NCBI GenBank assembly: GCA_043755815.1
Contig: JAYUSF010000238.1
Span: 1 to 14,276 of the forward strand
Source: CAIWAH01 sp043755815
Lineage (GTDB): Bacteria; Verrucomicrobiota; Verrucomicrobiia; Limisphaerales; UBA9464
DNA length: 14,276 bases
Direction: 5' to 3'
The notes beneath the pieces were generated by a model, which worked only from the letters and a program-made list of their open reading frames with translations, was not told where the DNA came from and did not search any database. This document shows, in pieces, positions 1 through 6,426 of this stretch. How positions within the stretch are numbered: position 1 is the first letter of the stretch; the number at the start of each line of letters is the position of its first letter. The position numbers and the translations under genes are program-made.

Positions 1-1300
1 CGTAGGCAAGTTTGGCCGGGATGACGAGCTGCCACTTGTCGCCTTCCCTCATCAGTTGCTGGGCCTCGGTCCAGCCGGGGATCACGGCGGCCACCGGAAT
101 CTCCAACGGCGTGCCGCGGTCCACGGAACTGTCGAACACGGTGCCATCAATGTGCGTGCCGTGGTAGTGGACCTTCACCTTGTCGTGCAGGGTCGGGGTT
201 CTGCCGGCGCCGGAGCTGATGACCTTGTATTGGAGGCCACTGGCGGTCTGCGTGACACCTTCACGGGCGGCGTTTGCGGCGAGAAACGCGTCCCCGGCCG
301 TGACGGCGGGGCGGCGGGCGGCAGCAGCCGGTGCCGTTTGCAGGCGCTTGTTCTCGGCGCGCAGCCGTTCCGCTTCCTGTTGCAGGGGCAGCAGCCGGGC
401 GACTTCCCCGCGCAGGCGCAACAGTTCCTCAGCCGCCGGATCGGCGGCCGTGGCTTCGGGTGTCGTGCTTGAGGCAACGGCAGGAGCCACGCTGGCCGCC
501 CGCAGTTCCGCCAATTCTGCCCGGAGGCGCTGTTTGCCGCGTTGTTGGACGAGCAGGGTCGTGGTTGCACCCGCGATGACGAGCGTCATCACGCCGGCGG
601 TGAATTTGGTTGAGGCCATAAGCTGAAAAAGTCCGAACGCAGTGGTGGCGCCAATCGTCGTGGAAGCCACGCCGGCTAGCACCGTGCCAGCCAGGGCGGC
701 CGGAGCCGTCTGGACCGCCTGCAACGTGATGGCTCCGCCCAACGTGGCCGCCGGGATCGCCAGGCCGCGAGCGACAAAAACGCCCCGCAACCGGTCCAAT
801 GCGCGGCTGACGCGCTTCTGCGCGGCTTCTTCGCCGAGCCCAAGCCGTTCACCAATCTCACGGGCGGACTTGCGCTCGAAGTAGCGGAGCAGCAGCGCGT
901 CGCGGTCGGCATCGTCGAGCTGGCCCAGGGCCGCATCAAGGTGAGGCGCGATGTCGTTCCAGGCGGCTTCGGTTTCGGAGGCGGGCGTCTGCATGGTGGC
1001 GGCTTCCTGTTCGCGGGCACGACGGCGGACCTCGGTGCGGACCGCCTTGGCGGCCAGATTCTGGGTGGTGCGATGCAGCCAGCTCGCCAGCACCGGCCGG
1101 TCGGTCAGTGAACTCGCCTGTTGGGCGAGCGCAACAAAGACAGCCTGCGTCACGTCGTCCGCGAGATGCCGGTCCACGGTCATGCGCGCCGCGGCCGAAT
1201 GGACGAGATCCAGGTGCCGCCGGACGAGTTCGCTAAAGGCCGCGGCGGAATCACCCGCCACGTAGTCCCGGAGAAGCTGCTGGTCCGTCCTGTCGTTCAC
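1..1300 (-). CDS. ECF-type sigma factor fused to membrane segment, coiled coil and FKBP-type prolyl isomerase domain (3' end outside window)
   Basis: One uninterrupted frame of 433 codons runs from a GTG at 1298-1300 to the left edge; I followed every codon and found no stop. An in-frame TAA lies just upstream (1310-1312) and AGGGG precedes the GTG closely, so GTG is the best start. Residues ~8-95 are sigma region 2 (LADDVTQAVFVALAQ, LASWLHRTTQNLAAKAVR). Residues ~119-172 are region 4 (DADRDALLLRYFERKSAREI, then EEAAQKRVSRALDRLR). An Ala/Gly/Thr-rich stretch leads to a likely transmembrane helix at ~233-252, then heptad-like coiled coil (~255-270 and ~291-322). From ~347 the chain is FKBP-like: SGLQYKV, VHYHGTHIDGTVFDSS and VIPGWTEA, with F389, D390 and W410 at the ligand-pocket positions known from FKBPs. 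Family knowledge: ECF factors direct RNA polymerase to specific promoters, and FKBPs catalyse prolyl cis-trans isomerisation. Inference: cytoplasmic sigma part, periplasmic isomerase. About 40 FKBP residues are missing beyond the edge. Confidence 0.9.
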   Translation of the reverse strand, partial: MNDRTDQQLLRDYVAGDSAAAFSELVRRHLDLVHSAAARMTVDRHLADDVTQAVFVALAQQASSLTDRPVLASWLHRTTQNLAAKAVRTEVRRRAREQEAATMQTPASETEAAWNDIAPHLDAALGQLDDADRDALLLRYFERKSAREIGERLGLGEEAAQKRVSRALDRLRGVFVARGLAIPAATLGGAITLQAVQTAPAALAGTVLAGVASTTIGATTAFGLFQLMASTKFTAGVMTLVIAGATTTLLVQQRGKQRLRAELAELRAASVAPAVASSTTPEATAADPAAEELLRLRGEVARLLPLQQEAERLRAENKRLQTAPAAAARRPAVTAGDAFLAANAAREGVTQTASGLQYKVISSGAGRTPTLHDKVKVHYHGTHIDGTVFDSSVDRGTPLEIPVAAVIPGWTEAQQLMREGDKWQLVIPAKLAY

Positions 1301-1352
1301 TGCCCCTAATTACCCGCGACCGGCCGAAGCGGACAGGCGAACTGCATCCATG

Positions 1353-1365
1353 ACAGATTTTCTGT
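1353..1365. promoter_or_regulatory. Short inverted repeat between lipoprotein gene and sigma factor gene
   Basis: ACAGA-TTT-TCTGT is a perfect 5-base dyad in the 91-base gap between the small lipoprotein gene and the sigma factor gene, 53 bases upstream of the GTG. It could be an operator for the sigma gene or a weak stem after the lipoprotein gene. The arms are short enough to arise by chance. Confidence 0.2.
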
Positions 1366-1391
1366 GAGGCACGGACTGGCGAGCCTACCGC

Positions 1392-1508
1392 TCAGTTCGG
1401 CACCCAACCACGGCCGGGGATAAACTCCCGGCTGCCCGCATGGCGACATCCCGGCGCCACGACTGCGACCACCACCAGCATCGCCAACACCGCGATCCAT
1501 TTCTTCAT
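1392..1508 (-). CDS. Small lipoprotein-like peptide (38 aa)
   Basis: A 38-residue peptide starts MKKWIAVLAMLVVVAVVAPGC and ends GSREFIPGRGWVPN. It has a lysine-positive N-terminus, a hydrophobic core and a cysteine at residue 21 preceded by A-P-G, which resembles a lipobox (the proline is unusual). After cleavage only 18 residues would remain, so this would be a tiny lipid-anchored peptide with the FIPGRGWVP tail exposed. GAGGT lies just upstream of the ATG, one of the few plausible ribosome sites in the window. The same frame is open upstream to 1874, but that part is antisense to algH and is not believed. The gene is divergent from algH with 60 bases between the two starts, so the promoters probably share that gap. 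Function unknown. The peptide/ribosome-site combination makes it more likely real than chance, but it is short. Confidence 0.6.
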   Translation of the reverse strand: MKKWIAVLAMLVVVAVVAPGCRHAGSREFIPGRGWVPN

Positions 1509-1568
1509 GGACCTCAGGTTAATCGGGTTTGCGGTGCGCTCAAGCTTTGCGCATTTTTCTTCCGAGAC

Positions 1569-2132
1569 ATGGCCAAACCCCACACTTCGCTCAAGGGTCA
1601 GTTGCTCCTCGACGGCGGCAAGCTGGGCGGCGGCTGCTTCGCGCGCAGCGTCGTCCTCATCTGCGAGCACAATTCCAAGGGAGCGTTCGGCCTGGTGCTG
1701 AACCAGCCCAGCGAAAAGACCCTCGCCGAAGTCATCGAAGCCGACTTGCCCGAACGCCTGCGGGCCGAACCCATTTTTGGCGGCGGCCCCGTCCAGCCCT
1801 CGGCCATGAGCTACCTGCACGCCGACAATTTCCTCGGCGAACCCAGCGTGATCGAGAACCTCCACGTAGGCCACGACCTCGACCAGCTCGTCGAGCTCGG
1901 TGGCTCATGGTCTCCAACGCAGCAGCTCCGCGTCTTCGCCGGATATGCCGGCTGGTCGGCCGGTCAGCTCGACGATGAGATGCGGCGCAACTCCTGGCTG
2001 GCGTTTCCGGCCACGGTTGAACTCGTCTTTCACGCGTCGCCCGCCGAGCTCTGGCAACACGTCCTGCGCCAGCGGGGTGACTGGCAGAGCCGTCTGCTTT
2101 CGGAATCACCCGAGGACCTGTCGTGGAATTGA
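1569..2132 (+). CDS. AlgH/YqgE family protein (UPF0301, DUF179)
   Basis: The 187-residue product has the usual family length and its hallmark motifs: ARSVVLICEHNSKGAFGLVLNQPS at ~25-48 (GLVLNQPS is highly conserved), GGPV at 72-75, VFAGYAGWSAGQLDDEMRRN at 122-141, and a C-terminal half ending in the LWQHVLRQ helix. The family is widespread and cytoplasmic. In Pseudomonas, AlgH was named for an effect on alginate regulation, but the biochemical role is unresolved. I chose the ATG at 1569 because the homologous sequence begins there; upstream in-frame codons (from 1440) run over the divergent lipoprotein gene and resemble no protein. No clear ribosome-binding site is visible. The 3' end overlaps the next gene by 10 bases, so the two are probably co-transcribed and translationally coupled. 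Family assignment is secure; function is not. Confidence 0.92.
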   Translation: MAKPHTSLKGQLLLDGGKLGGGCFARSVVLICEHNSKGAFGLVLNQPSEKTLAEVIEADLPERLRAEPIFGGGPVQPSAMSYLHADNFLGEPSVIENLHVGHDLDQLVELGGSWSPTQQLRVFAGYAGWSAGQLDDEMRRNSWLAFPATVELVFHASPAELWQHVLRQRGDWQSRLLSESPEDLSWN

Positions 2133-2884
2133 CCGCAACGTCCCCCGCCCCCCTCATCGCGCTCGCCCTGCCGGAGGAGAGCCGGCCCCTGTTGCGTTGC
2201 TTGGCGTCCGCCCTGAATCACCGCTTTGGTCCAGCGGAGAAAACCAGGCGCGGGCGTTTCGGTGAGGAGGTTTCCTGGCCTGCACTCCGGGTGCTGACCA
2301 CTGGCATGGGGCCACGCAATGCCCGCGACGCATTTGCCGACGCCCTGTCGGCCCGCCAACCGCCCTGGGTCATCACCGGGGGCATTGCCGGTGGACTTGA
2401 TCCCGAACTCCGCACCGGCGACGCGCGCTTCGAGGCCGAGGCCGGTTTCCCGAAACTCGTCGAGTTCGCCCGGTTGGGATTGGTTCCGGGTCGCTTCCTG
2501 CTCGTCGAACAAGTCGCGGCCACCGCCGCCGCGAAACAACGGTTGCGCCGTGAAACCGGCGCCGACTTGGTGGACATGGAGTCGGCCGCCATCCGTGAAC
2601 TGTCCCGCGAAGCCGGGATTCCGGGAGCGACGCTCCGGACGATCTCGGACACGGCGGCGGAAGACCTGCCGCTCGATTTCAGCCAGTTGGTCGATGCAGA
2701 CCAACAGTTGGTCTGGTGGAAGCTCGCCGGCGCGATCCTCCGTTCGCCCGGCCGCATTCCCGGACTCCTTCGGTTGCAGCGTAGCGTCGGTCTCGCCACC
2801 GATCGTCTGGCCGCAATCCTGACCGCCGTGGTGGCAGACGAAGTTGGTGCGCCAGCCGCTGCCCGGCCGAAAAGCCGTCCCTGA
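2123..2884 (+). CDS. Nucleosidase/phosphorylase-superfamily protein (PNP/UDP phosphorylase fold)
   Basis: The 253-residue protein carries the landmarks of the PNP/MTA-SAH nucleosidase fold: an N-terminal strand LIALALPEE, TGMGPRNARDAF (counterpart of the GIGKVNAA loop), TGGIAGGLDPEL, VDMESAAI with M152 and E153 at ribose-binding positions, and TISDTAAEDLPLDF with D176 where the catalytic Asp of MTA/SAH nucleosidases sits. The family breaks N-glycosidic bonds of nucleosides such as 5'-methylthioadenosine, S-adenosylhomocysteine or adenosylhopane. A ~60-residue tail after the catalytic region is rich in Leu/Arg and less typical. The start is GTG, with GAGGA about 7 bases upstream inside the end of algH, a good ribosome site that supports this start. 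The genes overlap by 10 bases. A hopanoid-type HpnG-like enzyme is an alternative, but no hopanoid genes are visible. Superfamily is sure; substrate unknown. Confidence 0.85.
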   Translation: MELTATSPAPLIALALPEESRPLLRCLASALNHRFGPAEKTRRGRFGEEVSWPALRVLTTGMGPRNARDAFADALSARQPPWVITGGIAGGLDPELRTGDARFEAEAGFPKLVEFARLGLVPGRFLLVEQVAATAAAKQRLRRETGADLVDMESAAIRELSREAGIPGATLRTISDTAAEDLPLDFSQLVDADQQLVWWKLAGAILRSPGRIPGLLRLQRSVGLATDRLAAILTAVVADEVGAPAAARPKSRP

Positions 2885-2904
2885 CATTTTTTCCCTGCCA
2901 CAAA

Positions 2905-2919
2905 GGTTGAGGTTCAACC
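2905..2919. repeat. Perfect 6-bp hairpin between nucleosidase and DUF1501 genes
   Basis: GGTTGA-GGT-TCAACC forms a perfect 6-base stem with a 3-base loop, 20 bases after the nucleosidase stop and 52 bases before the DUF1501 start. A run of six T lies before it (2887-2892) rather than after, so it is not a standard intrinsic terminator for the plus strand. It may weakly attenuate read-through or be chance. Confidence 0.3.
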
Positions 2920-2971
2920 CCGCCGGCTGCCGTGGTAACAACTCCCCGGCACTTCCCTCCCAGCACGCGTC

Positions 2972-4417
2972 ATGAACTTCGAAAACGAGATCCAACGGCA
3001 GCTCACCCGCCGGACGTTCCTCACCCAGAGCACAACCGGGCTCGGCGCACTGGCGCTGGCGTCGCTGCTTAACCCGAAACTCTTTGCGGCGAACCCGGCC
3101 TCCAGCGGCTCCAAGGGCGCCCTGAAGACACTGCACTTCGCCCCCAAGGCAAAGCGGGTGATCTATCTGTTCCAGTCCGGCGCCCCGTCGCACCTCGACC
3201 TCTTCGATCCCAAGCCCAAACTCAAGGAGATGACCGGCGAAGAGCTGCCGGCCAGCGTCCGCATGGGCCAGCGCATCACCGGGATGACCGCCGGCCAGGC
3301 CGTGCTCAAGTGCGTGGGCTCGCCCTACGAGTTCCAGCGTTACGGCAAGTCCGGCGTCGAGATGAGCAGCCTGCTGCCGAACATCGGCGGCATTGCCGAT
3401 GAGATCGCGCTGATCCGCACGATGCACGTTGACGCCATCAACCATGACCCGGCGGTCACCTTCTTCGGCACGGGCAACCAGCAGCCCGGCCGGCCCACAA
3501 TGGGCGCCTGGCTGAGCTACGGCCTTGGCAGCGACAACGAAAATCTGCCCGCGTTCGTCGTGCTCACCAGCGGCAGCGGGGGCCAGGCTTTGCAGGCGCG
3601 TTACTGGGGCAACGGTTTTCTCTCCGCCACCTACCAGGGGGTGCAGCTCCGCAGCCAGGGCGATCCCGTGCTCTACGTTTCAAACCCACCCGGCCTCAGC
3701 GGCACCGCCCGCCGGCAACTGCTCGATTCGATGCAGGAGCTGAACCGCAAACAGCTCGGCGCGCTGGCCGACCCGGCCATCGCCACGCACATCGACAACT
3801 ACGAACTCGCCTTCCGCATGCAGACCAGCGTGCCGGAGCTCATGGACCTCGCGCAGGAGCCCAAGGCCGTGCTTGACCTGTATGGCGCCACGCCGGGCAA
3901 ACCGTCGTTCGCCAACAACTGCCTGCTTGCGCGCCGCCTCGCGGAGCGGGGCGTGCGGTTCATCCAGCTCTGCCACCGCGACTGGGACCACCACGGCGGC
4001 CTGCCGGACGGCATCAAGGCGCAGACCAAGAACACCGACCAGGGCAGCGCCGCCCTGATCAAGGATCTGAAGCAACGCGGCCTGCTCGACGAGACGCTGG
4101 TGATCTGGGGCGGCGAATTCGGCCGCACCGCTTACTCGCAGGGCGACATCACCAAGAACAGCTTCGGCCGCGACCATCACCCGCGCTGCTTCTCGATCTG
4201 GCTGGCCGGCGGCGGCATCAAACCCGGCACCGTCATCGGGCAGACCGACGACTTCGGCTACAACATCGTGGCCAATCCGGTCAGCGCCCACGACCTGCAC
4301 GCCACGATGCTCCACCTGATGGGCATCGAGCACACCAAGTTCACCTACCGCTTCGAGGGCCGCGACTTCCGCCTCACCGACATCCACGGCGAGCTGGTGA
4401 AGGACCTGATGGCGTGA
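2972..4417 (+). CDS. Tat-exported DUF1501 protein
   Basis: This 481-residue protein matches the DUF1501 family of Planctomycetes and Verrucomicrobia in length and order. It begins with a twin-arginine signal (T12-R13-R14-T-F-L, then a hydrophobic stretch GLGALALASLL ending near FAANPA), so it should be exported folded. Family blocks follow: KRVIYLFQSGAPSHLDLFDPKP (~63-84), MSSLLPNIGG, MHVDAINHDPAVTFFGTGNQ, GVRFIQLCHRDWDHHGG, LVIWGGEFGRTAYSQG (~377-392), GRDHHPRCFSIWLAGGGIKPG and a C-terminal LHLMGIEHTKFTYRFEGRDFRLTD. The fold is related to the alkaline phosphatase/sulfatase superfamily, and the His/Asp-rich blocks are likely metal ligands; no activity is established. Such genes usually sit next to a DUF1549/DUF1553 cytochrome-type partner. 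Here the upstream neighbour is a nucleosidase and the downstream one is a convergent TPR gene, so it stands alone. No clear ribosome site. Confidence 0.93.
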   Translation: MNFENEIQRQLTRRTFLTQSTTGLGALALASLLNPKLFAANPASSGSKGALKTLHFAPKAKRVIYLFQSGAPSHLDLFDPKPKLKEMTGEELPASVRMGQRITGMTAGQAVLKCVGSPYEFQRYGKSGVEMSSLLPNIGGIADEIALIRTMHVDAINHDPAVTFFGTGNQQPGRPTMGAWLSYGLGSDNENLPAFVVLTSGSGGQALQARYWGNGFLSATYQGVQLRSQGDPVLYVSNPPGLSGTARRQLLDSMQELNRKQLGALADPAIATHIDNYELAFRMQTSVPELMDLAQEPKAVLDLYGATPGKPSFANNCLLARRLAERGVRFIQLCHRDWDHHGGLPDGIKAQTKNTDQGSAALIKDLKQRGLLDETLVIWGGEFGRTAYSQGDITKNSFGRDHHPRCFSIWLAGGGIKPGTVIGQTDDFGYNIVANPVSAHDLHATMLHLMGIEHTKFTYRFEGRDFRLTDIHGELVKDLMA

Positions 4418-4423
4418 CCTTCC

Positions 4424-4436
4424 GGCCGGGCCGGCC
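4424..4436. terminator. Possible terminator hairpin after DUF1501
   Basis: GGCCG-GGC-CGGCC is a G/C-only 5-base stem beginning 6 bases after the DUF1501 stop, in the gap between convergent genes. No T-run follows it. The location is right for a terminator but the structure is short. Confidence 0.3.
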
Positions 4437-4515
4437 TCGGTATTACCCGATGCGGTCACGAGCGATGTTGCCCGGTATCCCGGAAAGGCTTGCCGTTCGA
4501 CCCAGGGGTGGGTTC

Positions 4516-4539
4516 ACCCGATGGTTACCCCCGTCGGGT
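4516..4539 (-). terminator. Possible terminator hairpin at the end of the TPR gene
   Basis: ACCCGA and TCGGGT form a 6-base stem around a 12-base loop, abutting the TPR stop codon (4539-4541) on the minus strand. An overlapping alternative pairs GGGGT (4505-4509) with ACCCC (4527-4531). Together with the hairpin after DUF1501 this gap (4418-4538) probably ends transcription from both sides, but there is no T-run. Confidence 0.3.
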
Positions 4540-6368
4540 CACGGACAGGCGGCCAGCTTGGGGCGGACCATTGCTTCCAGCCGCTGACGCTGGCCGGGAA
4601 ACAAGTCATCCGCCTTCAGCAACTGAGCCTGCCGCTGCGCTTCGTCCGGCCGGCCCGTGGCGGAAAAATAGCAGACCTTCGCGTAGCCGAGCATCCCTTG
4701 CGCCGACGGATCCAGCCTCAAGCCTTGGGCGCGACTCAGCAGCGGGGCGGCTTCGGCCGGGCGGCCGGCCTGGATCAGGGCCATGGCATGGTTGACGACG
4801 GCGGCACCCGCGTCCGGCATGGTCTGCACGGCCTGCAGGGTCAGCGGCAATACCTCCGAGGATTGGTCCCCCTGAATCAGCAGTGCCGCCGCAAGATTGT
4901 TGATGATCCGCGGGTCCCCGGGATGACGCGCGAAAAGCTCGCGCGACGCCCGGGCAAACCATTCGAGATTCCGCGCGTGGTAGGCGATTCGTTGCAGGTC
5001 CACCAGCACGGCTTCGGCCGGTTGTCCCCGACCGTGCATCCGGGCCAAGACGGCCAGCGCTTCGGCGGGCAGTCCCCAACGATCCAGCGCGCTGGCGCTC
5101 CTCAGCACCAAACCAACGCTGGCAGGCAGTTCCTGGCGAAACATGGCCCACGCGGCGACCGCCCGCGGCGGGCGCCCCAGCCGTTGCTCGGCCAAGCCTT
5201 CCATGAACCAGGAGAAGTTGCCGAGCACCTCGCGGAAGTGGGCAAGTTGCCGCAAACGGGACGCATGTTCGCGCAAACCCTCCCAGTCTTCCAGGGTAAC
5301 GAACGCTTCGCCAATGACCACCCAGAGGGACGGCGAGTCGCCCCACCGCCCCAGCGCTTGCTGGCCAACCTGTTCGAACGATTCCCTGACCCCCAGTTCC
5401 GCCAAGACCACCAACAGCAACTCGGCTTCCGCGACGTTGGCGGGTAGAATTCCCGACTCCCGGGCCAACTGGGCCGCCCGCTCCCGCCGCCCCGACCAGC
5501 GCAGGAGACGCCAGTAACGCGTCAGACTCGCCAGGCCGGGCGGCCGCCCGGCGTTCGCGGCCGCCAACAGTTGCTCGAAATGCCAGAGGTCGCGGCGGGC
5601 AAAGGCCAAATCCATGAGCAGCCGCAGCGCCAGTGGGCGGGTGTCCGGAGACTGCGCGGCCAGCTCCAGCTCCTTTTGCAAGCCATCGGATTCCGGGCGG
5701 CCCGTCGCCTGGACCGCCCGGCGGCCGACGGAGATTAGCGCCAGCTCGGCATCCGCCTTCAACCGTCCGGGGTTGGCCGCCAACTCTGTGTCAAACGTTT
5801 CCAGGTCGCCCTCCTCGAATTGGGAGCGCGAACGCAACGCCCCGAGCGCGTCGTCCGCGCCGCCCCCCTTCGCCGGGAGCCGGGAATTCAGCCACTGCCA
5901 ATGGCCGTGCCGCGCCAGCACCGGCGCCAACCACCGCAGGGTCTCCCGATTCGTCGCGGTGAGATGGAGCAGCCAGTCCGCCGTCTCCGGCAGCCGGGCC
6001 CGGGCCGGCTCGGGAAGGCGGTCGAGGCAGCGAATCACCCCCGAGACGGCGGCCGAGCTTCCGGGGTTGTTGGCGACGGCTCCTTCAAAGGCGATCAGCG
6101 CATCCGGGAAATTGCCGGCCGCCTCCAATCCGCGCGCCGACTGCTGAAGCGCCCGGCTTTGCAGCCAATCCAAGCCGCTCACCCGCAGGACCCGGCCCAC
6201 CGGCGTCCGGGCCACGGCCCACATCCGGGGCAACAGACCGATCAGGCCCAGGGTTCCTACCAACAGGAGCGGCAGGACCCACCGGAAGGCCCGGTCATGC
6301 CGCCACAGATGGGCGAAATACCCCAGCCGGTGGATTCTTGCCGACGTTCGATCGGATCGTTCAGCCAT
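4539..6368 (-). CDS. Membrane-anchored TPR-repeat protein
   Basis: The 609-residue product starts MAERSDRTSARIHRLGYFAH and has one strong transmembrane helix at ~29-48 (WVLPLLLVGTLGLIGLLP) after an Arg/His-rich N-terminus, suggesting an N-in single-pass anchor. The rest is helical-repeat sequence: a TPR-like unit at ~75-108 (LEAAGNFPDALIAFEGAVANNP) and a run of TPRs at ~487-590 (INNLAAALLIQGD, VVNHAMALIQAGRPAEAAPL, LGYAKVCYFSATGRPDEA). The middle is more degenerate but has the same Leu/Ala pattern. TPRs bind other proteins; no catalytic motif is seen. The frame extends upstream to 6518, but those 50 residues overlap the end of the preceding secreted-protein gene and look like an out-of-frame reading of it, so the ATG at 6366-6368 is preferred. 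It lies 58 bases after that gene, separated by a strong hairpin, so it may have its own promoter. Partner and role unknown. Confidence 0.85.
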   Translation of the reverse strand: MAERSDRTSARIHRLGYFAHLWRHDRAFRWVLPLLLVGTLGLIGLLPRMWAVARTPVGRVLRVSGLDWLQSRALQQSARGLEAAGNFPDALIAFEGAVANNPGSSAAVSGVIRCLDRLPEPARARLPETADWLLHLTATNRETLRWLAPVLARHGHWQWLNSRLPAKGGGADDALGALRSRSQFEEGDLETFDTELAANPGRLKADAELALISVGRRAVQATGRPESDGLQKELELAAQSPDTRPLALRLLMDLAFARRDLWHFEQLLAAANAGRPPGLASLTRYWRLLRWSGRRERAAQLARESGILPANVAEAELLLVVLAELGVRESFEQVGQQALGRWGDSPSLWVVIGEAFVTLEDWEGLREHASRLRQLAHFREVLGNFSWFMEGLAEQRLGRPPRAVAAWAMFRQELPASVGLVLRSASALDRWGLPAEALAVLARMHGRGQPAEAVLVDLQRIAYHARNLEWFARASRELFARHPGDPRIINNLAAALLIQGDQSSEVLPLTLQAVQTMPDAGAAVVNHAMALIQAGRPAEAAPLLSRAQGLRLDPSAQGMLGYAKVCYFSATGRPDEAQRQAQLLKADDLFPGQRQRLEAMVRPKLAACP

Positions 6369-6395
6369 GTGCAACTCGCCGTTGGATGCTCGTCG

Positions 6396-6426
6396 CCCCG
6401 CGGTTGGTGCCCGCCAACCGCCGGGG
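6396..6426 (-). terminator. Strong hairpin directly after the Ig-domain gene
   Basis: CCCCGCGGTTGG pairs with CCAACCGC-c-GGGG around a 6-base loop (TGCCCG), giving 12 base pairs with one bulged C. On the minus strand it starts at the base right after the TGA of the Ig-domain gene (6427-6429) and ends 27 bases before the TPR start. Its strength and place suggest an end point or 3' stabiliser for the surface-protein transcript. There is no T-run after it, so Rho-independent termination is not assured. Confidence 0.6.

Noticed and set aside
1440..1568. Upstream extension of algH to an earlier ATG
   Set aside because: The added 43 residues overlap the divergent lipoprotein gene and do not resemble the family N-terminus.
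2030..3445. Long minus-strand open frame (471 codons) across algH end, nucleosidase and DUF1501 start
   Set aside because: It is antisense to three well-supported genes, has no recognisable domains, and long antisense frames are expected in high-GC DNA.
4418..4538. Possible small gene or mobile-element remnant in the convergent gap
   Set aside because: Only short GC-rich dyads are visible; no frame, terminal repeats or target duplications.
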